Source of the DNA: Actinomycetota bacterium
GTDB lineage: Bacteria > Actinomycetota > Thermoleophilia > Gaiellales > Gaiellaceae
Length of the DNA stretch: 5,966 nucleotides
Assembly: GCA_013812465.1 (NCBI GenBank)
Contig: JACCTK010000023.1
Location: 1 to 5,966 of the forward strand
Reading direction: 5' to 3'
Of the stretch, positions 1 through 5,765 are shown piece after piece; within the stretch, counting starts at the first letter, position 1; the number at the start of each line of letters is the position of its first letter. The translations under genes and the position numbers were made by a program. The notes beneath the pieces are model-generated. The model did not search any database and had not been told where the DNA came from. It was given only the letters and a program-made list of their open reading frames with translations.

Positions 1-77
1 AGCTCATGGACCACGACCGCTTGGACCAGGTCGCGGGGAACGGCCTCCATGGATGGTGCTTCTCGAATCTCTGTCAT
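1..77 (-). CDS. N-terminal fragment of an unidentified gene (runs off left edge)
   Basis: An open frame starts at an ATG whose A is at 77 on the minus strand and continues to position 1 without a stop. It encodes 25 residues beginning MTEIREAPSMEAVPRDLVQA and ending VVVHEL. The start is well supported: GAAGGAG (minus strand of 84-90) lies 6 nt upstream, a strong Shine-Dalgarno match at ideal spacing. An internal ATG at 50 is a weaker alternative. Too little of the protein is visible to name a family, and I do not recognise it. It lies 143 bp downstream of the 51-aa ORF on the same strand, so it could be co-transcribed with it or have its own promoter; I saw no convincing -35/-10 pair in the gap. 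Confidence 0.5.
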   Translation of the reverse strand, partial: MTEIREAPSMEAVPRDLVQAVVVHE

Positions 78-220
78 CTGATGCTCCTTCGAGGTACTGC
101 GTAGCGAGAAATGGGCAAGCCAGCGCCGGGCCGGGTGGAGGCCCATGGCAACGGGTGTCTCAGCTACGAGCGAGCATCATCAAGTCGCTGACGATAGCGA
201 CCCGAGCGGCTGTGGTCAAT

Positions 221-376
221 TCAGGCGGCGTCAGCCTTCTGGCTTGCCGTCTTCTCCTCCGCGCTCTTCTTACCATCGGCGATGCGCTCGAGCAGCTTGC
301 GATCCGTCTCTTCCATCCGTGGACCGTGCTTCTCCCACCACTCACGGTTCGTCAGCTTCTTCCTCTTCCATGCCAT
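221..376 (-). CDS. Small basic hypothetical protein (51 aa)
   Basis: This short frame begins ATGGCATGGAAG at 376 and ends at a TGA at 221-223. The product starts [20 protein letters not shown] and ends KTASQKADAA. It is strongly charged (14 Lys/Arg, 10 Asp/Glu), likely helical, with a Trp-Trp pair at residues 13-14 and no membrane segment or signal peptide. An AAGGTGG sequence, one base off the ideal AAGGAGG, lies about 8 nt upstream of the ATG. The start falls inside the end of the 54-aa ORF, with 35 nt overlap in another frame, which suggests translational coupling. I recognise no family. Support is the plausible ribosome site, the Lys/Glu-rich non-random composition and the tandem arrangement; a chance ORF cannot be excluded at this length. 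Confidence 0.4.
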   Translation of the reverse strand: MAWKRKKLTNREWWEKHGPRMEETDRKLLERIADGKKSAEEKTASQKADAA

Positions 377-506
377 CGTCATCACCACCTTCGATGAACT
401 CGACGATCTTTGCGAGCAGCGTCTTGAGATCGAATAGCACTTCGAAGAGTAGCGTCACGTCGTCGCGTGTCCACGCGGGCTCCGACATCGCGTCAGACTT
501 GCTCAT
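342..506 (-). CDS. Small acidic hypothetical protein (54 aa)
   Basis: The product starts [16 protein letters not shown]. Residues 15-39 form a strongly amphipathic helix rich in Leu, Val, Phe and Ile, with Asp/Glu/Lys between. Residues 39-53 are almost entirely Gly, Asp and Glu. Net charge is about -13. The alternation of hydrophobic and acidic positions looks like real coding sequence, possibly a short coiled-coil or protein-binding helix. The start is uncertain: ATG at 506 has no clear Shine-Dalgarno site; an in-frame GTG at 563 would add 19 residues but would overlap the glnA promoter, and ATG at 488 would shorten it by 6. Its 3' end overlaps the 51-aa ORF. It is divergent from glnA. No family recognised; cytoplasmic location is inferred from the lack of a signal or membrane segment. 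Confidence 0.45.
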   Translation of the reverse strand: MSKSDAMSEPAWTRDDVTLLFEVLFDLKTLLAKIVEFIEGGDDDGMEEEEADEP

Positions 507-548
507 CGGGCCAGCTTGCGCTAGTCGCTCTTTCGGCCGCGTCCCACC

Positions 549-578
549 TTGACTGCCGTCCACCTTCGTGGCTAAGGT
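549..578 (+). promoter_or_regulatory. Sigma70-like promoter of glnA
   Basis: TTGACT at 549-554 matches the -35 consensus at five of six bases. TAAGGT at 573-578 fits the TANNNT -10 pattern, and the spacer is 18 bp. Transcription would begin near 584-586, immediately before the first leader hairpin, giving a leader of about 95 nt ahead of the glnA ATG at 680. The site lies in the intergenic region between the divergent small ORFs and glnA, where a promoter is expected. Confidence 0.55.
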
Positions 579-585
579 GCGGTCA

Positions 586-627
586 GGTCGGGAGCGGAGA
601 AGCTCCCTGCCGAGGCGACGTGGCCTC
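586..627 (+). promoter_or_regulatory. Two abutting leader hairpins upstream of the glnA attenuator
   Basis: Hairpin 1 spans 586-611: a 6-bp stem GGGAGC/GCTCCC around loop GGAGAA, extended below a C-T mismatch by three more pairs. Hairpin 2 spans 612-627: a 5-bp stem GAGGC/GCCTC around loop GACGTG, directly abutting hairpin 1. The 3' arm of hairpin 2 (CCTC, 624-627) is also the outer 5' arm of the terminator stem, so hairpin 2 and the full terminator stem compete. The loop side of hairpin 1 (GCGGAG, 594-599) can also pair with CTCCGC at 632-637 in the terminator. I do not recognise a named riboswitch class; the structure is read by eye, not folded by software. Confidence 0.4.
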
Positions 628-658
628 AGGACTCCGCCGAGTCCTGGGGTCTTTTTTT
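624..658 (+). terminator. Intrinsic terminator / attenuator in the glnA leader
   Basis: An 11-bp stem pairs 624-634 with 639-649 around the tetraloop CGCC. The inner eight pairs (CAGGACTC/GAGTCCTG) are perfect, and the outer three include one T-G wobble. A tract of seven T follows at 652-658. This is a textbook Rho-independent terminator. It lies only 21 nt before the glnA start and just before its Shine-Dalgarno site, on the coding strand of glnA. Since the small ORFs upstream point the other way, the transcript it can act on is the glnA leader itself, which makes it an attenuator rather than an end-of-gene terminator. Confidence 0.75.
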
Positions 659-679
659 GGTCCGAATCGAGGAGGCGAG

Positions 680-2128
680 ATGTCGGAAGTCGAGGAGCGG
701 CACTACCTGCTGAACGGTGGCGAGACCCTGCCGGATGCCCGCGAGGCGCTCAAGTGGGCGTCGGAGACGCGGGCGGCGATGGTCGACCTGAAGTTTTGCG
801 ACCTGCTCGGCACGTGGCAGCATGTGACCCTGCCGACGAGAGCGTTCGATGAGAGCGCGTTCGACGAAGGTCTCGGGTTCGACGGCTCGTCCATCCGCGG
901 CTGGCAGTCGATCCAGGACTCGGACATGCTCCTCATGCCCGATCCGACCTCTGCGATCCTCGATCCCGCCACCGAGGCGCCGACGCTCTCGCTGGTCTGC
1001 GAGATCGCCGATCCCATAACGCGCGAGCCGTACGCGAAGGATCCGCGCGGCGTCGCCCGCCGAGCCGAGGAGTATCTCCTTGCCAGCGGGATCGCAGACA
1101 CCGCGTACTTCGGCCCCGAGTGCGAGTTCTTCGTCTTCGACGAGGTGCACTACGACCTCGGCCCCAACTGCTCCCACTACTCGGTAGATTCCGCGGAGGG
1201 CTACTGGAACTCGGGCAAGCCCGGTCTCGGCTACACGGCGCGGCCGAAGGAGGGGTACTTTCCGGCGGCGCCGTCGGACATGCTCCACGACCTTCGCAGC
1301 GAGATGGTGCTCACGCTCGAGCGCCTCGGGATCCCATGCGAGTTCCACCACCACGAGGTCGCCTCGGGGGGCCAGTGTGAGATCGACCTCCGCTTCACGA
1401 CGCTGACGCGCATGGCCGATCAGGTCATGACCTACAAGTATGTCGTAAAGAACGTCGCCCGCCGGCACGGGAAGACCGTGACCTTCATGCCGAAGCCGAT
1501 CTACGGCGACAACGGCTCCGGGATGCATACGCATCAGTCGCTGTGGATGGAGGGAACGCCGTTGATGGCGGACACGTCCGGATATGCGGGGCTTTCCGAG
1601 CTGGCACGCGCGTACATCGGCGGACTGCTCGCGCACGCACCGGCGCTGCTCGCCTTCTGCGCGCCCACGACGAATTCCTACCGGCGGCTAGTGCCGGGCT
1701 ACGAGGCGCCGGTCAACCTCGTCTACTCGCAGCGGAACCGCTCGGCTTGTATCCGGATCCCGATGTACTCGGAGGCAGCCAAAGCGAAGCGGATCGAGTT
1801 CCGGCCTCCCGACGCGGCTGCGAACCCCTACTTGGCGTTCTCAGCGATGCTGATGGCGGGGCTGGACGGGATCGAGCGCGGCCTCGACCCTGGAGCCCCC
1901 GCTGATTACGACCTCTTCGAGGACGCCGGCGAAGACGTGCCGCAGGTGCCAAGCTCGCTTCCCGAGGCGCTCGACGCGCTCGAGGCCGACCACGAGTTCC
2001 TGCTCAAAGGCGACGTTTTCTCGAAGGAGCTGATCGAAACCTGGATCGGGTGGAAGCGGGAGAACGAGATCGACGTGGTGCGACTGCGGCCGCACCCGGC
2101 CGAGTTCGCCCTCTATTACGACTGCTAG
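680..2128 (+). CDS. glnA: Glutamine synthetase, type I (482 aa)
   Basis: Makes glutamine from glutamate, ammonia and ATP in the cytoplasm; type I enzymes form dodecamers. The sequence has the family landmarks: FDGSS at 67-71 followed by SD at 81-82; metal-binding glutamates in GPECEFF (E147, E149) and in [13 protein letters not shown] (E226, E234); the ATP-binding region [16 protein letters not shown] (272-287, with H283); the substrate flap RLVPGYEAP (336-344, with E342); NRSACIRIP (353-361); and KRIEFRPPD (370-378). Length is normal for the family (about 470). Tyr410 in DYDLFED aligns with the adenylylated tyrosine of the beta subtype, although the usual NLY before it is ADY. GAGGAGG at 669-675 fixes the ATG at 680. 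The gene is preceded by a promoter and an attenuator, and is convergent with ltrA 15 bp away. Whether this is the main assimilatory copy or a paralogue is not visible here. Confidence 0.95.
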   Translation: MSEVEERHYLLNGGETLPDAREALKWASETRAAMVDLKFCDLLGTWQHVTLPTRAFDESAFDEGLGFDGSSIRGWQSIQDSDMLLMPDPTSAILDPATEAPTLSLVCEIADPITREPYAKDPRGVARRAEEYLLASGIADTAYFGPECEFFVFDEVHYDLGPNCSHYSVDSAEGYWNSGKPGLGYTARPKEGYFPAAPSDMLHDLRSEMVLTLERLGIPCEFHHHEVASGGQCEIDLRFTTLTRMADQVMTYKYVVKNVARRHGKTVTFMPKPIYGDNGSGMHTHQSLWMEGTPLMADTSGYAGLSELARAYIGGLLAHAPALLAFCAPTTNSYRRLVPGYEAPVNLVYSQRNRSACIRIPMYSEAAKAKRIEFRPPDAAANPYLAFSAMLMAGLDGIERGLDPGAPADYDLFEDAGEDVPQVPSSLPEALDALEADHEFLLKGDVFSKELIETWIGWKRENEIDVVRLRPHPAEFALYYDC

Positions 2129-2143
2129 AACCCGAGCAGGGGA

Positions 2144-3277
2144 TCAGGCCTGCGAGGTTTGGCCCGTCTGCAACCAGAATCCCTCGACCGCGAGCGCGGT
2201 GGAGACGATCGCCGCCAGTGCTCCGACCTGGGCGCTGGCGGCGACCTCCGTCCCCAGCGGGATCGTTGCCAGCGCCGCCACGGCGGCGGAAAGTCTGACT
2301 CCGCTCCTCCGAAGTCCCAACGTCCGCCGGAAGCCCACCTCGCAGGCGACAAACAACGCTGTGCCGACTGCGAGCTCGCTCGCGATCCACCCGTCGAGCG
2401 AGTCGTACGGGTCACCGACGGCCTTCTTGAGACCCGCCGCCACCGCGACGATGCCGAGCAAGAGGCCGAAGTGCCAATAGCCGAACGCGGTCAGCGCGAG
2501 TCGTGGGCGCTGCTCGGGCGCCGCGTCGACCATCGCGTGCTCCACCGCGCCCTCGTCCGAGAAGTACAGCCACCAGAGGGAGGCTGTGAGCGCGAGTGCG
2601 AGAAGCACGGCGAGCGCGAGCCCAGCGTCGAGCTCGAGGTCGGCCGCGGCGCCGATGACCACGATCGACTCGCCGAGCGCGACGATGATGACCAGCCCGT
2701 GCCGCTCGACGAAGTGCTCCGCCACGACGACAAAGCCCTCCATCGGTGTGAACCAAGATGGAACCCAGAGCAGCAGCGCCGCGAGCGTCCACAGGATCCA
2801 CTGGGTATCGCCACCCAATGCCCCGCCTGCGAGCACGAGCCCTGCGGCCACGAGGTTGAAAGGAACGACGCGAACGATCGCCCTCACCTCGGAGAGTGAC
2901 GTGCCGCGCGCGTACATGCCCGCATGCAGCACGACCACGGTCAGATAGCCGATCCCAAAGGCGAGTCCCTTGCCCGCAAATGCCGCCGGCACCGCTATCG
3001 CGATCACGAGGAACGCGCCCATGCCGCCGATCAGGAGCAGGCGGTGCCGAAGGTGATCGGTGGCGATCGCGTTCGTCAGCCACGCGTAACCGTCGTACAT
3101 CCACCAGATCACGGCGAGCATCACGACGACCTGGGCGATCTCGGCGATCCCGCCGCCGTCGACCAGCACCGCCGTCAGCTGCGTGATCGTGAGGACGAAG
3201 ACGAGGTCGAAGAAGAGCTCGAGCGTCGAGACGCGAGCTGTGCGATCCGGCTCGACTCCGGCCCACCCGTCTCTCAC
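2144..3277 (-). CDS. LtrA-family integral membrane protein (377 aa)
   Basis: Matches the bacterial low temperature requirement A family (LtrA), polytopic membrane proteins whose biochemical role is not established; the name comes from a Listeria cold-growth mutant. Visible family features are the N-terminal RVSTLELFFDLVFV (residues 15-28), WWMYDGYAWLTN (58-69) and ERHGLVIIVALGESIV (191-206). About ten to twelve hydrophobic segments cover most of the chain from residue 22 onward, and the length is typical. The start is the GTG at 3277, which shares GTGA with the aminotransferase stop codon; there is no good Shine-Dalgarno site, so translation is probably coupled. It ends 15 bp from the convergent glnA stop, and I see no clear terminator in that gap. 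Third and last gene of the minus-strand unit; its link to the sugar enzymes is unexplained. Confidence 0.85.
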   Translation of the reverse strand: MRDGWAGVEPDRTARVSTLELFFDLVFVLTITQLTAVLVDGGGIAEIAQVVVMLAVIWWMYDGYAWLTNAIATDHLRHRLLLIGGMGAFLVIAIAVPAAFAGKGLAFGIGYLTVVVLHAGMYARGTSLSEVRAIVRVVPFNLVAAGLVLAGGALGGDTQWILWTLAALLLWVPSWFTPMEGFVVVAEHFVERHGLVIIVALGESIVVIGAAADLELDAGLALAVLLALALTASLWWLYFSDEGAVEHAMVDAAPEQRPRLALTAFGYWHFGLLLGIVAVAAGLKKAVGDPYDSLDGWIASELAVGTALFVACEVGFRRTLGLRRSGVRLSAAVAALATIPLGTEVAASAQVGALAAIVSTALAVEGFWLQTGQTSQA

Positions 3278-4338
3278 AGGAAGCGAGCGAGCACGGACAC
3301 GACCCGCTCGACCTCGTCCTCGGTCGTCGTCGTTGCGAACGGCAGCGCGAGCGCGAGCGCGAACGCGCGGTCGGCGCCCGGGAACGGGCCCTGCGCACGG
3401 TAGGGAGCGAGCCGGTGGAGCGCCCAGGTCCCGATCTGGGCCTCGATGCCCTGTTCGCGGAGCCCAGCCAGGGCTTCGTCGCGGCGCTCGAGCTGGACGA
3501 CGTAGGCCTGCCAGCCGTGGCGGTCGCCGTCGGCGGCGCTCGGCGTAACGAGCAAGGGTTCGAGCCGCTCCGTGTACCAGCCGGCGACGCGCTCCCGGGC
3601 GGCGAGCAGCTCCTCGAGTCGCGCCAGCTGCGGGATTCCGACCGCGCACAACAGGTCGGGCAGCCGGTAGTTGAAGCCCGGCGCCGGCATATCGCCGAGA
3701 GTCGCCCAGCCGTGATGGCGGAGCCGCCGCACCGCCTTGTCCAGGCCGGCCTCGTCTGTCGTGACGGCGCCGCCCTCACCGGTCGTCACGATCTTACGCG
3801 GGTGGAAGGAGAGGCAGGCGGCGACGCCGAGCGCGCCACAGGGCGTGCCCCGGTAGCGGGCGCCGAGCGCGCCCGCCGCGTCCTCGACGAGCATGACCTC
3901 CTGGGGCGCCGAGGTCTGCAGCGCCTCCCATTCGACCGGGCGGCCGAAGAGGTGAACCGCCATGACGGCACGTGTGCTCGGAGTCACAGCCGCTGCCACC
4001 GCGGCCGCGTCAACGAGAAACGTGACTGGATCGACATCGACGAGCACGGCCCGCGCGCCGCACAGCTCGACGACGTTGGCGGTCGCCGGGAACGTGTACG
4101 CGGGGACGATCACCTCGTCGCCGGGGCCGATATCGAGCGCGAGCAGCGCGAGATGGAGCGCCGCGGTGCCGGACGAGACTGCAGCGGCATGCGCCGTGCC
4201 AACCGCCTGGGCTAGCGCGCCCTCGAACTCGGCCACCTTCGCGCCCATGGTCAGCTGGCCGCTCTCGATCACCTCGGCGATCGCAGCCAGCTCGTCGGCG
4301 CCGACGTCGGGCCGAGCGAGCCTAATGGGATCCGTCAC
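3274..4338 (-). CDS. DegT/DnrJ/EryC1/StrS-family PLP aminotransferase (354 aa)
   Basis: A fold-type I, PLP-dependent sugar aminotransferase of the family that transfers an amino group, usually from glutamate or glutamine, to a keto-sugar nucleotide. Visible features are the N-terminal IRLARPDVG; SSGTAAL (55-61, phosphate-binding area); PAYTFPATAN (79-88); the Asp that contacts the pyridine nitrogen in VEDAAGALGA (D153); and the catalytic lysine in SFHPRKIVTTGEGG (K182). FNYRLPDLLCAVG (222-234) is the usual following block. All catalytic residues are present and the length (354) is close to the usual 360-390. The start is GTG at 4338, overlapping the upstream SDR gene's stop as GTGA, so translational coupling is likely. 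With the SDR enzyme before it, the probable role is to convert that enzyme's keto product into an amino sugar for a glycan. The exact sugar is unknown. Confidence 0.9.
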   Translation of the reverse strand: MTDPIRLARPDVGADELAAIAEVIESGQLTMGAKVAEFEGALAQAVGTAHAAAVSSGTAALHLALLALDIGPGDEVIVPAYTFPATANVVELCGARAVLVDVDPVTFLVDAAAVAAAVTPSTRAVMAVHLFGRPVEWEALQTSAPQEVMLVEDAAGALGARYRGTPCGALGVAACLSFHPRKIVTTGEGGAVTTDEAGLDKAVRRLRHHGWATLGDMPAPGFNYRLPDLLCAVGIPQLARLEELLAARERVAGWYTERLEPLLVTPSAADGDRHGWQAYVVQLERRDEALAGLREQGIEAQIGTWALHRLAPYRAQGPFPGADRAFALALALPFATTTTEDEVERVVSVLARFL

Positions 4339-5315
4339 GCCGAGCCGACGGGTGCGGCGAGCTTCTCCCGGTACCAGGCGATCGTGCGCTCGAGCCCCTC
4401 GTCCAGGTCGACCTTCGCCTCGAAGCCGAGGAGCGCGCGCGCCTTGTCGATGTTCGGGATCCTGAGCTCGACATCCATGTAGTGGAGCGGCTGGAAGGCG
4501 ATCTCCCCAGAGCATCCGGTCAGGCGCTTGATCCGCTGAGCGAGGTCGTGGATCGTGACGGCGGAGCGCGCGTTGCCGATGTTGAAGCTCTCGCCGACGG
4601 CGCTCGGGTGCTCGAGCGCGAGCAGCGCGCCGTCGACCATGTCGTCGACGTAGCACCAGGCGCGAATCTGGGCGCCGTCGCCGTGAATCGTCAGGTCTCC
4701 TCCGGCAAGAGCCGCCTCGATGAACGCGCGGATAGCTCCCCCACCGATCTGGCCGGGCCCGTAGACGTTGAACGGGCGCACGGACGTGGTCGGAAGGCCG
4801 AACTCGGCGTGGTAGGCGTGCGCCATGTGCTCGCCCGCGAGCTTCGACACGGCGTACGTCCACCGCGCCTCGCCGACCGATCCGATCGTGGTGACATGCG
4901 CCTCCTGCACGTTGAACGCGTGCTGGCCGAACACCTCGCTCGTCGAGAAGTCGACCAGGCGCTCGACCGTATCTCCCGCCGCGAGCGCGGCCTCGAGCAC
5001 GTTGTAGGTGCCGATGACGTTGACGCGCATCGTCCGCACCGGGCTCTCGAGAACGGTGTCCACGCCCGCGATTCCGGCGCAGTGAACGATGTGAGTCGCT
5101 CCCGCGAAGTGCTCCCGGAGGCGCTCGTCGTCGAGCACGTCTCCCTGGACGAAGTGGAAGTTCGGGTGCTCCGCGAGGCTCGTCCCGCCGAGCGAGTCGC
5201 GGTGAAGGTTGTCGACCGCGACGATCTCGTTCTCGTCCACCAGCCGGCGCGCGAGCGTGGTGCCGATGAAACCGGCGCCGCCCGTGATGAGAACCCGCTT
5301 GCCGCTCAGGGACAC
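4335..5315 (-). CDS. NAD-dependent sugar-nucleotide epimerase/dehydratase/decarboxylase, extended SDR (326 aa)
   Basis: Extended short-chain dehydrogenase acting on a nucleotide sugar. Residues 7-18 end in the NAD-binding TGGAGFIG; GDV at 58-60 and HCAGIAGV at 78-85 are further Rossmann landmarks; the active site has STSEVFG (124-130) and YAVSK (Y154, K158); RPFNVYGPGQ (180-189) and RAWCYVDDMVDG (218-229) are substrate-side motifs. STSEV rather than the STDEV of 4,6-dehydratases, RWTYAVSK, and Arg285 in DVELRIPNI resemble the ArnA decarboxylase domain and UDP-glucuronate decarboxylases, so a decarboxylase role is possible; 4-epimerase or 4,6-dehydratase relatives remain alternatives. The GTG start at 5315 has no Shine-Dalgarno site but has TAGACT 6 nt upstream, suggesting a leaderless mRNA. 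First gene of the unit; it overlaps the aminotransferase by 4 nt. Confidence 0.88.
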   Translation of the reverse strand: MSLSGKRVLITGGAGFIGTTLARRLVDENEIVAVDNLHRDSLGGTSLAEHPNFHFVQGDVLDDERLREHFAGATHIVHCAGIAGVDTVLESPVRTMRVNVIGTYNVLEAALAAGDTVERLVDFSTSEVFGQHAFNVQEAHVTTIGSVGEARWTYAVSKLAGEHMAHAYHAEFGLPTTSVRPFNVYGPGQIGGGAIRAFIEAALAGGDLTIHGDGAQIRAWCYVDDMVDGALLALEHPSAVGESFNIGNARSAVTIHDLAQRIKRLTGCSGEIAFQPLHYMDVELRIPNIDKARALLGFEAKVDLDEGLERTIAWYREKLAAPVGSA

Positions 5316-5327
5316 GCGGCGAGTCTA
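5316..5327 (-). promoter_or_regulatory. Candidate leaderless promoter of the SDR-aminotransferase-ltrA unit
   Basis: On the minus strand TAGACT (5327 to 5322) fits the -10 pattern TANNNT and is followed by six bases, CGCCGC, and then the GTG start. That spacing would place the transcription start on the first base of the start codon, as in leaderless genes of Actinobacteria. No Shine-Dalgarno site is present and no -35 hexamer is obvious. Confidence 0.45.
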
Positions 5328-5344
5328 GTGAGGAAGGGGACAGG

Positions 5345-5356
5345 TACCTTGGCCGT
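5345..5356 (+). promoter_or_regulatory. Candidate leaderless promoter of the SSI-like gene
   Basis: TACCTT (5345-5350) fits the TANNNT -10 pattern, and six bases (GGCCGT) separate it from the ATG at 5357. There is no Shine-Dalgarno site in the last 12 nt, so a leaderless transcript is the simplest reading. The purine-rich AGGAAGGGGA at 5331-5340 is 16 nt or more from the ATG, too far for a normal ribosome site. The arrangement mirrors the promoter of the divergent gene, with 17 bp between the two -10 boxes. Confidence 0.45.
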
Positions 5357-5752
5357 ATGCGCGGAATCGCACTGCTCGTGCTTACCGCCGCACTTCTCGT
5401 GGCTGCGACCGGATCGGCGGCGACATCATCGGTCACCGCTCTGAAGGTCACGTACTGGCCCAATGGGGAGAGCTCGGCCGAGCAGAAGACGTGGACCCTC
5501 CGCTGTGACCCTGCCGGAGGAACGCTCGCAAGGCCGGGCGAAGCCTGTCGCAGGCTCGCCGCCGGCGGACGAATGCTTTTCATGCCTGTTCCGCGCAGGG
5601 CGGTCTGCACCGAGATCTACGGCGGCCCGGATCGCGCTCGCGTCATCGGCGTCATCGACGAGCGGCGCGTGTGGGCGAGCTTCAACCTGATGAACGGCTG
5701 TCACATCGCGCGCTGGAATCGCTTCTCGCCCTGGCTCCTGCCACCTTCCTAG
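5357..5752 (+). CDS. Secreted subtilisin-inhibitor-like (SSI family) protein (131 aa)
   Basis: Residues 1 to about 21 form a signal peptide: MR, then a Leu/Ala/Val-rich core, then small residues (ATGSAAT) suited to signal peptidase I cleavage. The mature part matches the Streptomyces subtilisin inhibitor fold: TLRCDPAGGTLARPGEAC (47-64), then AVCTEIYGGP (82-91), then WASFNLMNGC (106-115). The four cysteines (50, 64, 84, 115) match the two disulfides of SSI (50-64 and 84-115 by homology). SSI proteins bind and block subtilisin-type serine proteases outside the cell. By alignment with SSI, where CPMVY carries the P1 Met, the P1 residue here is Glu86 in CTEIY, unusual for a subtilisin inhibitor; the target is therefore uncertain. 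It is divergent from the sugar operon, with REP-like repeats 14 nt after its stop. Confidence 0.85.
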   Translation: MRGIALLVLTAALLVAATGSAATSSVTALKVTYWPNGESSAEQKTWTLRCDPAGGTLARPGEACRRLAAGGRMLFMPVPRRAVCTEIYGGPDRARVIGVIDERRVWASFNLMNGCHIARWNRFSPWLLPPS

Positions 5753-5765
5753 ACGACGAGAAGCG

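Noticed and set aside
111..146. Hairpins from ATGGGC/GCCCAT or GGGCC/GGCCC between the 51-aa ORF and the left-edge gene
   Set aside because: Short stems that exclude each other, no T tract on either strand, expected by chance at this GC content.
581..616. Possible SRP (4.5S) RNA, from GGTCAGGT at 581-588
   Set aside because: The rest of the conserved SRP core (GGAAGGAAGCAGCC-type sequence and paired asymmetric loop) is absent.
467..679. In-frame upstream extension of glnA
   Set aside because: It would translate the promoter, hairpins and terminator; the ATG at 680 has a strong Shine-Dalgarno site and gives the normal family length.
626..1636. Long open frame (336 codons) antisense to glnA
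   Set aside because: Arg/Leu-rich translation with no recognisable motif, lying fully opposite a certain glnA; typical of GC-rich shadow frames.
2129..2160. Bidirectional terminator between the convergent glnA and ltrA genes
   Set aside because: Only a 4-bp stem around CAGGCCTG and no T tract; too weak to call.
2412..3779. Minus-strand open frame (455 codons) across ltrA and the aminotransferase in another frame
   Set aside because: Ser/Arg-rich low-complexity shadow; both true genes on the same strand are supported by family motifs.
4482..5444. Plus-strand open frame (320 codons) over the SDR gene
   Set aside because: Antisense to a well-supported SDR gene, composition follows its codon third positions, and it would run through the divergent promoter into the SSI gene.
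4339..5610. Long in-frame upstream extension of the aminotransferase
   Set aside because: The extension lies in a shifted frame of the SDR gene and is Arg-rich without motifs; the family N-terminus and the GTGA overlap place the start at 4338.
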